Origin: Bacillota bacterium
Lineage (GTDB): Bacteria; Bacillota; Clostridia; Lachnospirales; Lachnospiraceae
DNA: 64,000 nucleotides
Assembly: GCA_023439125.1 (NCBI GenBank)
Contig: JAEXOU010000003.1
Span: 21,717 to 85,716 of the forward strand
Reading direction: 5' to 3'
Both the position numbers and the translations under genes were made by a program. Below the pieces are notes generated by a model that was not told where the DNA came from, did no database searches, and saw only the letters and a program-made list of their open reading frames with translations. Below, one piece after another: positions 53,509 to 61,370 of the stretch. Within the stretch, counting starts at the first letter, position 1, and every line of letters begins with the position of its first letter.

Positions 53509-54606
53509 ATGAAATTAAGAGAGATTATTCAAGTAATTGAGATGAAATATCCAACGAGTTTGGCAGAAAGTTGGGATAATGTAGGGCTTATGGTTGGTGA
53601 CCCAGAAAGAGAGATTAAGAAAGTATTAGTAAGTATTGAAGCAAATGAAGCAATCATTCAGGAAGCAATTAAGGAACAAGCAGATTTGATTGTTACGCAT
53701 CATCCATTTTTGTTTAAGGGAATAAAGAAAATTACGATGAATGATTATAAGGGTAGACTTATTCATAGCTTGATTCAACATAACATCGCAATATATTCCA
53801 TGCATACGAATTTTGATATTGCAGCAGATGGACTGAATGATTATTTTATGGAATTAATGGGATTTTCGAATCCTGAGATTCTTGAAGTAACATCCATTGA
53901 GAAGTTGTATAAGATTGTTGTTTATGTGCCAAAGAGCCATGAAGCTGTTGTTCGAATGGCATTAGCACAAGCGGGTGCAGGAGCGATCGGCAATTATTCT
54001 GATTGTACTTTCCATATGGAAGGAACCGGTCATTTCAAACCTTTACAAGGTGCAAAGCCTTATCTTGGTACAGTAGGAGAATTAGAAACAGTAGAAGAGG
54101 TACGAATAGAAAGTACGGTTAGAGAAGCCTTCTTAGATGTATCCATACAGCAGATGTTAAAAGCACATCCATATGAAACAGTAGCCTATGATGTAATTCC
54201 ACTTCATAATACTGGAGCAGCTGAGGGTATTGGTAGAATGTCAAAGCTAACAGAACAGATGAATCTCGAACAGGTTGCTATGTTAGCTAAAGAAAAACTA
54301 TCGATGAAAACAATTCGTGTTGTTGGTGATTTAAAACATCCAATTCATACAGTGGCAGTTACGACAGGCAGTGGAGCTGACTATATTCGTACAGCGATAA
54401 AAAAAGGTGCTGATGTACTCATTACTGGAGATATAAAATATCATGAGGCACAAGATGCATTGGACGCAGGAATGTGTATCATTGACTGTAACCATTTTGA
54501 AAGTGAAGATATATTTAAAGATGCAATGAGACGTTTTTTAGAGACGAAACTTTCGATTCCTGTTGTAAGCAGTCAAATATGCATCAATCCATTTCGTATA
54601 TTGTAA
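53509..54606 (+). CDS. Nif3-like dinuclear metal-centre protein (YqfO type)
   Basis: 365 residues, full length for YqfO-type members. N-terminal Nif3 half with AESWDNVGLMVGD and metal-site THHPFLFKGIK, MHTNFDIA; a middle CutA/PII-like insertion (KLYKIVVYVPKSHEAVVRMA ... AHPYETVAYDVIPL, about 125-230); the C-terminal Nif3 half ITGDIKYHEAQDA, DCNHFESE. The metal pair is bound by His, Asp and Glu of both halves. Often annotated as GTP cyclohydrolase I type 2; the cellular role is uncertain. Confidence 0.93.
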   Translation: MKLREIIQVIEMKYPTSLAESWDNVGLMVGDPEREIKKVLVSIEANEAIIQEAIKEQADLIVTHHPFLFKGIKKITMNDYKGRLIHSLIQHNIAIYSMHTNFDIAADGLNDYFMELMGFSNPEILEVTSIEKLYKIVVYVPKSHEAVVRMALAQAGAGAIGNYSDCTFHMEGTGHFKPLQGAKPYLGTVGELETVEEVRIESTVREAFLDVSIQQMLKAHPYETVAYDVIPLHNTGAAEGIGRMSKLTEQMNLEQVAMLAKEKLSMKTIRVVGDLKHPIHTVAVTTGSGADYIRTAIKKGADVLITGDIKYHEAQDALDAGMCIIDCNHFESEDIFKDAMRRFLETKLSIPVVSSQICINPFRIL

Positions 54607-54847
54607 AATTAACGTTAATTGTAAATTGAGGTTAATTGTAAAATAAAACACAACCTTATTGAACTTTTACTTGACCTAAAATGTAATTTATTTATAGTTT
54701 TTTTACATTTATTAACAATTCATCAACAATCTGTGGATAACTTCCATTTTTTTACATAATGTAATGCGTAAAATGGATTGTTGATTGAATTGCCGTATAT
54801 AAATTATTTGTCTAAGTAACTTTTTAACGTAACAAAGTGAAATTTAG
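54607..54847. other. Intergenic region upstream of aspartate kinase
   Basis: GTTAATTGTAAA occurs twice (near 54613 and 54634). No lysine riboswitch or T-box is recognisable here and no gene is seen. Confidence 0.4.
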
Positions 54848-54876
54848 TTGAGTTTTTTTTATAAATGTTGTATGAT
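54848..54876 (+). promoter_or_regulatory. Promoter of aspartate kinase gene
   Basis: TTGAGT (54848-54853), a 17-base spacer and TATGAT (54871-54876), 67 bases before the ATG. Confidence 0.6.
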
Positions 54877-54943
54877 GTCATAAAAAATGTATATTGGCTG
54901 GCATTTATGGTTAAATGAACCAGTCGGGTTCAAGGAGGATATA

Positions 54944-56263
54944 ATGAAAAAGGTAGTGAAGTTTGGTGGTAGTTCGTTAGCTGACGCAAAACAGTTTGAG
55001 AAGGTTGGTAAGATTATTCGTGCTGATGAGGATCGTAAATATGTAATACCATCGGCTCCAGGGAAAAGAGATTCCAAAGATACAAAAGTAACCGATATGT
55101 TGTATTCCTGTTATGCATTAGCGGAAGCTGGAAAGGATTTTACGGCTACGTTAGAACAAATTAAGAAGCGTTATGAAGAAATCATCAGTGGATTAAAATT
55201 AAAACTTTCACTCGATCACGAGTTTGAAGTAATACATAAAAATTTTGAAGAAAAAGCAGGAGAAAATTATGCAGCAAGCCGTGGTGAATACTTAAATGGT
55301 ATTATTATGGCTAATTATCTTGGATATGAGTTTGTCGATCCTGCAGAATCGATTTGCTTTACAAAGGAAGGTAATTTTGATGCAGAAAAAACAGATAAAT
55401 TATTATCTAAGCGTTTAGCAAAGGCAGAGAGAGCTGTAGTCCCTGGATTTTACGGAGCACTTCCGGATGGAAAGATAAAAACTTTTTCCCGCGGTGGTTC
55501 TGATATTACTGGGTCTATCGTTTCAAGAGCTGTAAAAGCAGATGTATATGAAAACTGGACTGATGTATCTGGTTTCTTAGTTGCTGACCCAAGAATTATC
55601 GATAGTCCTGCTGTAATTGAGACGATTACATACAAAGAGTTACGTGAGCTTTCTTACATGGGTGCTACCGTTCTACACGAAGATGCGATTTTCCCAGTAA
55701 GAAAAGCAGGTATTCCAATTAATATTCGAAACACCAATGCTCCTGAGGACAATGGTACATGGATTGTAGAATCTACTTGTCATCAGCCAAAATATACGAT
55801 TACTGGAATTGCAGGAAAGAAGGGTTTTTGTGCAATTAATATTGAAAAAGCAATGATGAACTCTGAAATCGGTTTTGGCCGTAAAGTTCTAGAAGTATTC
55901 GAAAAGAATAACATTTCTTTTGAACACGTTCCATCTGGTATTGATACATTTACTGTATTTGTTCATCAATCAGAATTTGAATCGAAAGAACAAAAGGTAC
56001 TTGCTGGTATTCATAAACTTGCAGAACCAGATTCTATCGATTTAGAAGCTGATTTAGCACTTATTGCTGTTGTAGGTCGTGGTATGAAAGCAATGAGAGG
56101 TACAGCTGCAAGAATCTTCGCAGCATTAGCTCATAGTAATATAAATATAAAGATGATTGATCAGGGCTCTAGTGAGTTAAATATTATTATTGGTGTCAAG
56201 AATGCTGATTTTGATGCTGCAATCAAAGCCATCTATGATATTTTTGTAACCTCAAGAATTTAA
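54944..56263 (+). CDS. Aspartate kinase
   Basis: 439 residues from ATG 54944, with AAGGAGG upstream; a longer frame from 54887 overlaps that site. It phosphorylates L-aspartate, the first step toward lysine, threonine and methionine. The kinase domain begins MKKVVKFGGSSLADA; catalytic-region signatures include FSRGGSDITGS and VLHEDAIFPVRKA. Two C-terminal ACT domains (AINIEKAMMNSEIGFGRKVL; ALIAVVGRGMKAMRGTAARI ... INIKMIDQGSSELNIIIGV) give amino-acid feedback. Monofunctional, no homoserine dehydrogenase. Confidence 0.95.
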   Translation: MKKVVKFGGSSLADAKQFEKVGKIIRADEDRKYVIPSAPGKRDSKDTKVTDMLYSCYALAEAGKDFTATLEQIKKRYEEIISGLKLKLSLDHEFEVIHKNFEEKAGENYAASRGEYLNGIIMANYLGYEFVDPAESICFTKEGNFDAEKTDKLLSKRLAKAERAVVPGFYGALPDGKIKTFSRGGSDITGSIVSRAVKADVYENWTDVSGFLVADPRIIDSPAVIETITYKELRELSYMGATVLHEDAIFPVRKAGIPINIRNTNAPEDNGTWIVESTCHQPKYTITGIAGKKGFCAINIEKAMMNSEIGFGRKVLEVFEKNNISFEHVPSGIDTFTVFVHQSEFESKEQKVLAGIHKLAEPDSIDLEADLALIAVVGRGMKAMRGTAARIFAALAHSNINIKMIDQGSSELNIIIGVKNADFDAAIKAIYDIFVTSRI

Positions 56264-56289
56264 ATAGCAGTATCGTAATCCGAAATTAG

Positions 56290-57180
56290 CTATTCTCTAA
56301 GTTCTTTTTTCGGAAAAGGTGAGATACTAAAGTCTCCCTCCATAAATTGCTTTGGTGTACAATGATATATCTTTTTAAAGTTACGGATGAAGGTAGAGTA
56401 ATCAGGATACCCGCTTTGTACGCTTGCAGTTGTTGCGGGTATTCCCTCTCGTAGTAAATCTACTGCATATGAGAGCCTTTTCTTAGTAATATAGGAATGT
56501 AGGGAAGTTCCTGTTGTTTCTTTGAATTGATGCATGAGGTAGGAGGAACTTAAGTATAATTCCTTTGATAACTTCTCAATACTCAAATCTCCAGAGAGGT
56601 TTTGCTGGATATAATCAATCATCTGATCTACTGTTTGGTTCGATTGTACGAAGCTTGTCAGGTCGTTTTGTAAATTCGCAATGGAAAGACGGTTCAGGGT
56701 CACCATGGCTTGTAAAAAAAGTGTATAAGAGTAAAGTTCAGAACCATAATCTTTTGCTACGATCGAGGTTTTCAGTTCATTGAGTAGATTAAAAAAATCT
56801 TGCCTTTGCTTGGAATTCGTACGTAACAGATTCGTTCTTTTCTCCATTGTAGTAAGAAAACATTGATTTAGGTTATAAGGAAGTAACGACGGTTGCTCTA
56901 AAAATTCACGATTCACCCATAAAATCATGCGCTCATATTGCTTTCCAGGCTGGATAATCGAACGATGAATTTCGTGATGGTGAATTAAAAGAATATCCCA
57001 TGGCTTTAATTGATAAGTTTTTCCTTCTACCATATATGTGACATCACCTGAAATAAACAAAATAACTTTTGAGAATTCATGATAATGGTAATCGATAGTT
57101 TGTGCATTCGAATCTTTTAGGTGAAATAGGCGAAAATTATCATTGAGATATCCACGCTTTTCAATGGTATTGTTGTCCAT
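56290..57180 (-). CDS. AraC family regulator with cupin sensor
   Basis: 296 residues. Cupin at about 20-90 (YHYHEFSKVILFISGDVTYM, DILLIHHHEIHRSI), then AraC helices from about residue 185: LSIEKLSKELYLSSSYLMHQ and ATTASVQSGYPDYSTFIRNF. It has GGAGG ahead of ATG and its own promoter, and is convergent with the aspartate kinase gene and divergent from the DapF-like gene. Confidence 0.92.
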   Translation of the reverse strand: MDNNTIEKRGYLNDNFRLFHLKDSNAQTIDYHYHEFSKVILFISGDVTYMVEGKTYQLKPWDILLIHHHEIHRSIIQPGKQYERMILWVNREFLEQPSLLPYNLNQCFLTTMEKRTNLLRTNSKQRQDFFNLLNELKTSIVAKDYGSELYSYTLFLQAMVTLNRLSIANLQNDLTSFVQSNQTVDQMIDYIQQNLSGDLSIEKLSKELYLSSSYLMHQFKETTGTSLHSYITKKRLSYAVDLLREGIPATTASVQSGYPDYSTFIRNFKKIYHCTPKQFMEGDFSISPFPKKELRE

Positions 57181-57208
57181 AGCAACCTCCTACTTATAAA
57201 TTTTACTA

Positions 57209-57237
57209 ATTGTATTATATATGAATTATAATGTCAA
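57209..57237 (-). promoter_or_regulatory. Promoter of AraC gene
   Basis: Minus strand: TTGACA (57237-57232), a 17-base spacer and TACAAT (57214-57209), about 30 bases before the ATG. Confidence 0.75.
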
Positions 57238-57241
57238 TTTC

Positions 57242-57285
57242 GAAATAGCAGAAAATGCAATATATCAAGCATTTTCTGCTATTTC
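57242..57285. repeat. 17-base perfect inverted repeat between divergent genes
   Basis: GAAATAGCAGAAAATGC and GCATTTTCTGCTATTTC with a 10-base spacer, directly upstream of the AraC -35 box. It is not placed to end either gene, so it is more likely an operator or a cruciform. Confidence 0.6.
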
Positions 57286-57360
57286 TATTTCAAAAGGTGT
57301 TGTATATGATAATAGTAGATAGTGGTTATCGATTATGATCTAGAAGGAAGGGGAATCCGT

Positions 57361-57876
57361 ATGGAATATATCTTTGAAAAATATAGAGTGAATGGTAAGG
57401 ATTACTTAGTATATGATATCAAACGTCACCAATATGAATTAACCTCAGAAAAAATTAGACGTATATGTCACCATCACTTTGGAGTTGGAGTAAGCGGCTT
57501 GATTATGGGATATTGCGATACCCTAACTTCTAGTTATGTAAAGTCATATGACATTAATGGAAATCTAGAAGAACAAAACTATACAGCAATCTGTGCTTTC
57601 GTACAATATCTAAAAGACAATGACTTATTCAGTTCGAAGGAAATGACAATTCATACGATTTCTGAAGCAATCACAGTTAGTCTTCGTTCAATCAATCAAG
57701 AGGAGGAAAAGAAAGGTATTACACAGATTACGATGTCAATCCAAAATACTGATTTAAAAGCAGCAGCAGGAGCAGAAAATGTAGTATTTACACCTTCTAC
57801 GATTTCATTTTTATCGAGCCAGGTTAGAGAAACCGGAAAAATAATTACAGCTGAACACTTTATTCAATCATTATAA
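57361..57876 (+). CDS. Truncated diaminopimelate epimerase (DapF)-like protein
   Basis: 172 residues from ATG 57361, with GAAGGAAGGG upstream. The first 120 residues follow DapF: FGVGVSGLIM where DapF has FGIGADGL, then YDINGNLEEQNYTAICAFVQ where DapF has NxDGSEaxMCGNGIRCfa. The catalytic Cys is Asn73, and the second half with the other catalytic Cys is missing (DapF is about 270 residues). It cannot be a normal epimerase; it may be a decayed or re-used half-domain. Its nearness to aspartate kinase is suggestive only. Confidence 0.7.
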   Translation: MEYIFEKYRVNGKDYLVYDIKRHQYELTSEKIRRICHHHFGVGVSGLIMGYCDTLTSSYVKSYDINGNLEEQNYTAICAFVQYLKDNDLFSSKEMTIHTISEAITVSLRSINQEEEKKGITQITMSIQNTDLKAAAGAENVVFTPSTISFLSSQVRETGKIITAEHFIQSL

Positions 57877-58017
57877 CAGAATTTTCTATGAGAGTGGAAA
57901 AATCGCCATACGAGAAAAAAACAATTGATTTTGTAGAATTAGTTGCACTTATCGGGATATTGAGATAAAATGGTAGTAATTCTGTGAATAGATGAATGAT
58001 AAAAAGAGAGGTAACGT

Positions 58018-59529
58018 ATGGGGATTTTTAATTCAGACAAGAAAAAACAAGAAAAAAAAGAAAATAAAGAAAATATGGAAACAATAGAGCAGGCAATCGA
58101 AACCGTTAAATCGCAAGAGCAAGAAGATACGGATAATGCGATTCAGAAACAAGAAAATAAAGATGAAAAAGTGCAAAATGAGAGTGATTTTGTTTGCTAT
58201 ATAAAAGATATGTTTGATGTAAAGGATGGCGGCTCTCTCATAATTGGGCAAGTACTTCTTGGTCAAGTTAAGGAGAATGACAAGGTTCTTTACGTAACTC
58301 AGAAAGCTAGGGTTTTGGGTGGTTGTACGGTTGCTTCCATCGATCAAGGCAAGAATCGAGTGTCATTAGCATATGCTACAGGAAATTCGGAATATGGTTG
58401 TCACTATGGCTTTTACTTACCTGAATTATCCAAAGAAGAAATTGTGAAGGGTAATCTGTTAGTAAGTAGTTCAATGCTTGAGGGTGATAGAATTGAACAG
58501 TTAAATGTTGAAGAGTTGGTAAAAAAAGCTGTACCAGTTCAAACTTCTAAGTTATCTCCAAAGCGTAAGGGAGAAATTGGTCCGATTATCTTAAAAAAAG
58601 AAATAGAAAAAGATATGTTAACGGATTTAACCATTCAAGAAGTGTTATTCTTAATTTGTTCTTTACGAGCTTATCATGAAAAATCTCCAATGGAGAATTT
58701 TGAGTCAAATGAAAAGGTTTTATACGAAACAATTATTGATAAAATCAAAACATCAGAAAAGTTTTATGTAACCATTGATAAAACAACAGGTTTTCCTTTT
58801 ATTAACACAGGTTTCGTAGATCTTTATTCAACGGAACAGTTTGCAAATGAAGCAGTTGATTTTTATGCACAGAGATATCGGAAGCTTGAAGTAAGAGAGA
58901 TTAGTCATTGTATGCTACCAAATAAAATGAATTTCTTCATTTATCTCTATATTATTGGTGCAGAAAAGTTAATTGTGGATAATGGTCAATATCGATGTGA
59001 AGTAAACCGTTTTGATATTTTACCTCCACCTGACTATTCCAATACACCGAATATATCTGTTCCGATTTTTAATCCATCCTTGCGTTTTTCTATGATTGAT
59101 TTCTTTAGTGAATTGCGTTGGAGTGTTAATTATTCTGAACGCCCTCAGGTATTAAAGAAAAAAGAAGATATTATGATTGAAGAGATCTGTAAAGCAAAAT
59201 ATCTACTACCTATGAAGTATGAAGGAAAAGCAAAACAAGATGGAGACAAGCTTGTATTTCAACAAGATACTCAATTGTTATTTGCAAAAATTACGAATGA
59301 AGAGGATGAAACATATATTCCAGCATTTACGGATTGGTTAGAATTCGAAAAAGCTTATGATAAAAATGAGTGGCATGGTGTTATTATGTCAATCTTGGAT
59401 GCAATTGAAATTGGTAATGGAGATGGTGTTGTAATCAATCCATACGGCGAGAGTTTACTTCTAAATGATAATAATATGAAGCAAGTAAAAGAAGAGTGCG
59501 AACGCTTAAATATTACGAAACGTTCATAA
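58018..59529 (+). CDS. EF-Tu domain 2-like plus SseB-domain protein
   Basis: 503 residues. A charged N-terminus (Lys/Glu/Gln-rich, about 1-60) precedes a beta-barrel resembling EF-Tu domain 2 (VKDGGSLIIGQVLLGQVKEN, KARVLGGCTVASID). C-terminal to it lie an SseB-like stretch (KFYVTIDKTTGFPFINTGFV) and a second SseB-type domain ending TYIPAFTDWLEFEKAYDKNE. No GTPase domain, so not a translation factor. The SseB domain is poorly characterised; the combination is common in clostridial genomes with unknown role. Confidence 0.75.
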   Translation: MGIFNSDKKKQEKKENKENMETIEQAIETVKSQEQEDTDNAIQKQENKDEKVQNESDFVCYIKDMFDVKDGGSLIIGQVLLGQVKENDKVLYVTQKARVLGGCTVASIDQGKNRVSLAYATGNSEYGCHYGFYLPELSKEEIVKGNLLVSSSMLEGDRIEQLNVEELVKKAVPVQTSKLSPKRKGEIGPIILKKEIEKDMLTDLTIQEVLFLICSLRAYHEKSPMENFESNEKVLYETIIDKIKTSEKFYVTIDKTTGFPFINTGFVDLYSTEQFANEAVDFYAQRYRKLEVREISHCMLPNKMNFFIYLYIIGAEKLIVDNGQYRCEVNRFDILPPPDYSNTPNISVPIFNPSLRFSMIDFFSELRWSVNYSERPQVLKKKEDIMIEEICKAKYLLPMKYEGKAKQDGDKLVFQQDTQLLFAKITNEEDETYIPAFTDWLEFEKAYDKNEWHGVIMSILDAIEIGNGDGVVINPYGESLLLNDNNMKQVKEECERLNITKRS

Positions 59530-59618
59530 ACTTTTTCATCATTAGCATTGAATGAAAAAATAACATTAGAATATACTATGATAATAAGTTAGGTAAAAAA
59601 ATCATAGGAGATTGAATT

Positions 59619-60053
59619 ATGGCTGATGATGATACAATAAAATTACTAAAAGAATGTAATGCAGGTGTTAAGATGGCTGTCACATCAATTGACGAAGTAT
59701 TTGATGCAGTGAAAGATGATAAATTAAGGGACATGCTATCAAAAAATAAAGAAGAACATGAGACTTTGGGTGATCAAACACATGTTTTACTAGAAAAATA
59801 TAATGATTCAGAAAAAGATCCAAATCCAATTGCTAAGGCAATGTCTTGGATGAAGATTAATATGAAATTAATGAAGGATTCCTCAGATCACGAGGTTGCA
59901 GATGTGATTACAGACGGGTGCAATATGGGAACAAAAACATTGCATAAATATTTAAACCAATATAAGGCTGCGAGTGATGAGGCAAAGGATATTACGAAGA
60001 AGTTAATTGATCTCGAGGAGACTCTGATCAAAGATCTTCGACCATATTTATAG
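59619..60053 (+). CDS. DUF2383-type four-helix (ferritin-like) protein
   Basis: 144 residues, all helical, with four amphipathic helices: TIKLLKECNAGVKMAVTSID, LRDMLSKNKEEHETLGDQTH, AMSWMKINMKLMKD, and a last long helix. Glu-x-x-His pairs such as EEHETLG resemble ferritin-like metal sites. No signal peptide. The family is common in Clostridia; function unknown. A terminator and a family A repeat follow. Confidence 0.75.
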   Translation: MADDDTIKLLKECNAGVKMAVTSIDEVFDAVKDDKLRDMLSKNKEEHETLGDQTHVLLEKYNDSEKDPNPIAKAMSWMKINMKLMKDSSDHEVADVITDGCNMGTKTLHKYLNQYKAASDEAKDITKKLIDLEETLIKDLRPYL

Positions 60054-60086
60054 TATGAATTCATGAAATAAATTAGTCTATTTTTT

Positions 60087-60129
60087 CCTATATAGGACAA
60101 TTCAATTAATGTTCTATATAGGTTTTTTT
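60087..60129 (+). terminator. Terminator after DUF2383 gene
   Basis: CCTATATAG and CTATATAGG form the stem, with TTTTTTT after. Confidence 0.75.
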
Positions 60130-60258
60130 ATATAGGAGGAAATTCCTCTGAATTTCCTCCTATATAAAAAAAGCTCCGCAGGATGCACACAAGCGCGATA
60201 GGAAGATGTCGCTTACGCGACCGCGCTTGGCGCGAGTATTTTGCATGCAAAACACTTT
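60129..60258. repeat. Structured intergenic repeat family A, copy A2
   Basis: A hairpin (arms TATATAGGAG/CTCCTATATA, loop GAAATTCCTCTGAATTTC), GCTCCGCAG, then a 77-base core (60182-60258) identical to the core at 50019-50095 but for two bases. The core contains AAGCGCG...CGCGCTT and GTCGC-TTAC-GCGAC stems and GCATGC. Confidence 0.85.
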
Positions 60259-60371
60259 TTTCTTATTTAAGAAAGGATAGTATTTTTCCTTTAAGTGTAG
60301 TAGAATAACGATGATGTTATATCCATAAAATAAAGGAAAGAATTAGTATATGAGAAATATTTGGAGGAAAA

Positions 60372-61130
60372 ATGATAGATAAGATTAAATTCATGGAAAC
60401 ACTTCGCTCAGTTGCAGAAGTAGCGCAGGTTGCAGAAAAACCGTTAACAAGAGAAGAGATTATTTCTTATTTTGATGATATAGAACTGACAGATGAACAA
60501 TTAACGATGGTGTTTCAGTATTTGCAAAACTCTACATTACCCGACGAAGGCAATGACCAACAGGAACATCCTACGAAAATGGCGAACCCGAAGGAAAATG
60601 ATGAGTTTGAACAGTCAGTAGCTAATTCAAAGTTCTTATCGATGTATTTGGAAGACATCGATGGTCTAGCAACTTTAACTAAAAGTGAAGCTCAAGCTTT
60701 GTATGTTCGACTAATTGATGGTGATGCTTCTGTTATCTCAAAAATATCCGATGACTGGTTGTTACGTGTAGTTGATTTGGCAAAAACATATTCTGCACAT
60801 AAAGTAAACTACGAAGATCTGATTCAGGAAGGTAATATTGGGCTGATTAGTGGAATCAATCAACTACTTGGAATTAAGAAGATGATTGATGTCGAGGAGT
60901 ATTTAAAAGAATCAATACAAAAAGCAATGGAAGATTATATTGATGAGATTAGCTCAACCGATGATTGGGAAGCTACATTTATAGCAAAAACTACGTTGAT
61001 TAATGAAGCTAGAAAGCATCTGGCAGAAGAAAATGTTGCAATTCCATCGAACAAGGAATTGGCAGACTACACAAAGCTCCCAGAACAAGAGATTGAGGAT
61101 ATTATGCGTTTGTTAAAGGATAATGATTAG
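60372..61130 (+). CDS. Sigma-70-like protein lacking region 4
   Basis: 252 residues. The N-terminal 75 residues are a helical region like a cut-down region 1.1. Then a sigma core: region 2-like VVDLAKTYSAHKVNYEDLIQ EGNIGLI and region 3-like NEARKHLAEENVAIPSNKEL ADYTKLPEQEIEDIM. The region 2.4 aromatic/basic residues for -10 binding are largely replaced, and region 4 (-35 binding) is absent. It may be an RNA-polymerase-binding regulator rather than a sigma factor, or a degenerate one. RBS GGAGG. Confidence 0.75.
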   Translation: MIDKIKFMETLRSVAEVAQVAEKPLTREEIISYFDDIELTDEQLTMVFQYLQNSTLPDEGNDQQEHPTKMANPKENDEFEQSVANSKFLSMYLEDIDGLATLTKSEAQALYVRLIDGDASVISKISDDWLLRVVDLAKTYSAHKVNYEDLIQEGNIGLISGINQLLGIKKMIDVEEYLKESIQKAMEDYIDEISSTDDWEATFIAKTTLINEARKHLAEENVAIPSNKELADYTKLPEQEIEDIMRLLKDND

Positions 61131-61152
61131 GGAAGAAAATCGTAACATGGCC

Positions 61153-61186
61153 AAGGCGTCCTATCGGAAGATAGAACGCCTTGTTT
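61153..61186 (+). terminator. Terminator after sigma-like gene
   Basis: AAGGCGTCCTATC pairs with GATAGAACGCCTT (one mismatch) around a GGAA loop. Confidence 0.8.
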
Positions 61187-61215
61187 AGTAACTACAGATA
61201 TATGAATGTCATGAT

Positions 61216-61351
61216 GTCGGGGGCAAAAGTACTTAAGATAGAAATCAGACGTCATTTTTCACAAAGAAAAGTTAGAAGTATGGGATGACAAACATAATTT
61301 ATACGCAACACGCTTTCGCTTGAATGTAGTTTGTAACGGTACGTAAGGGCC
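61216..61351 (+). repeat. Intergenic repeat family B, copy B2
   Basis: Shares CGCAACACGCTTTCGCTTGA, GACGTCATTTT, GATGACAAACATAATTTAT and GTAAGGGCC in the same order with copy B1. Confidence 0.8.
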
Positions 61352-61370
61352 AGTTAGATATGGCAGTTTG

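Noticed and set aside
54607..54943. Lysine riboswitch or T-box before aspartate kinase
   Set aside because: No lysine-riboswitch core and no T-box sequence (AGGGTGGnACCGCG) are present.
54887..54943. Longer N-terminus for aspartate kinase
   Set aside because: It covers the AAGGAGG of ATG 54944, and the kinase domain begins MKKVVKFGG.
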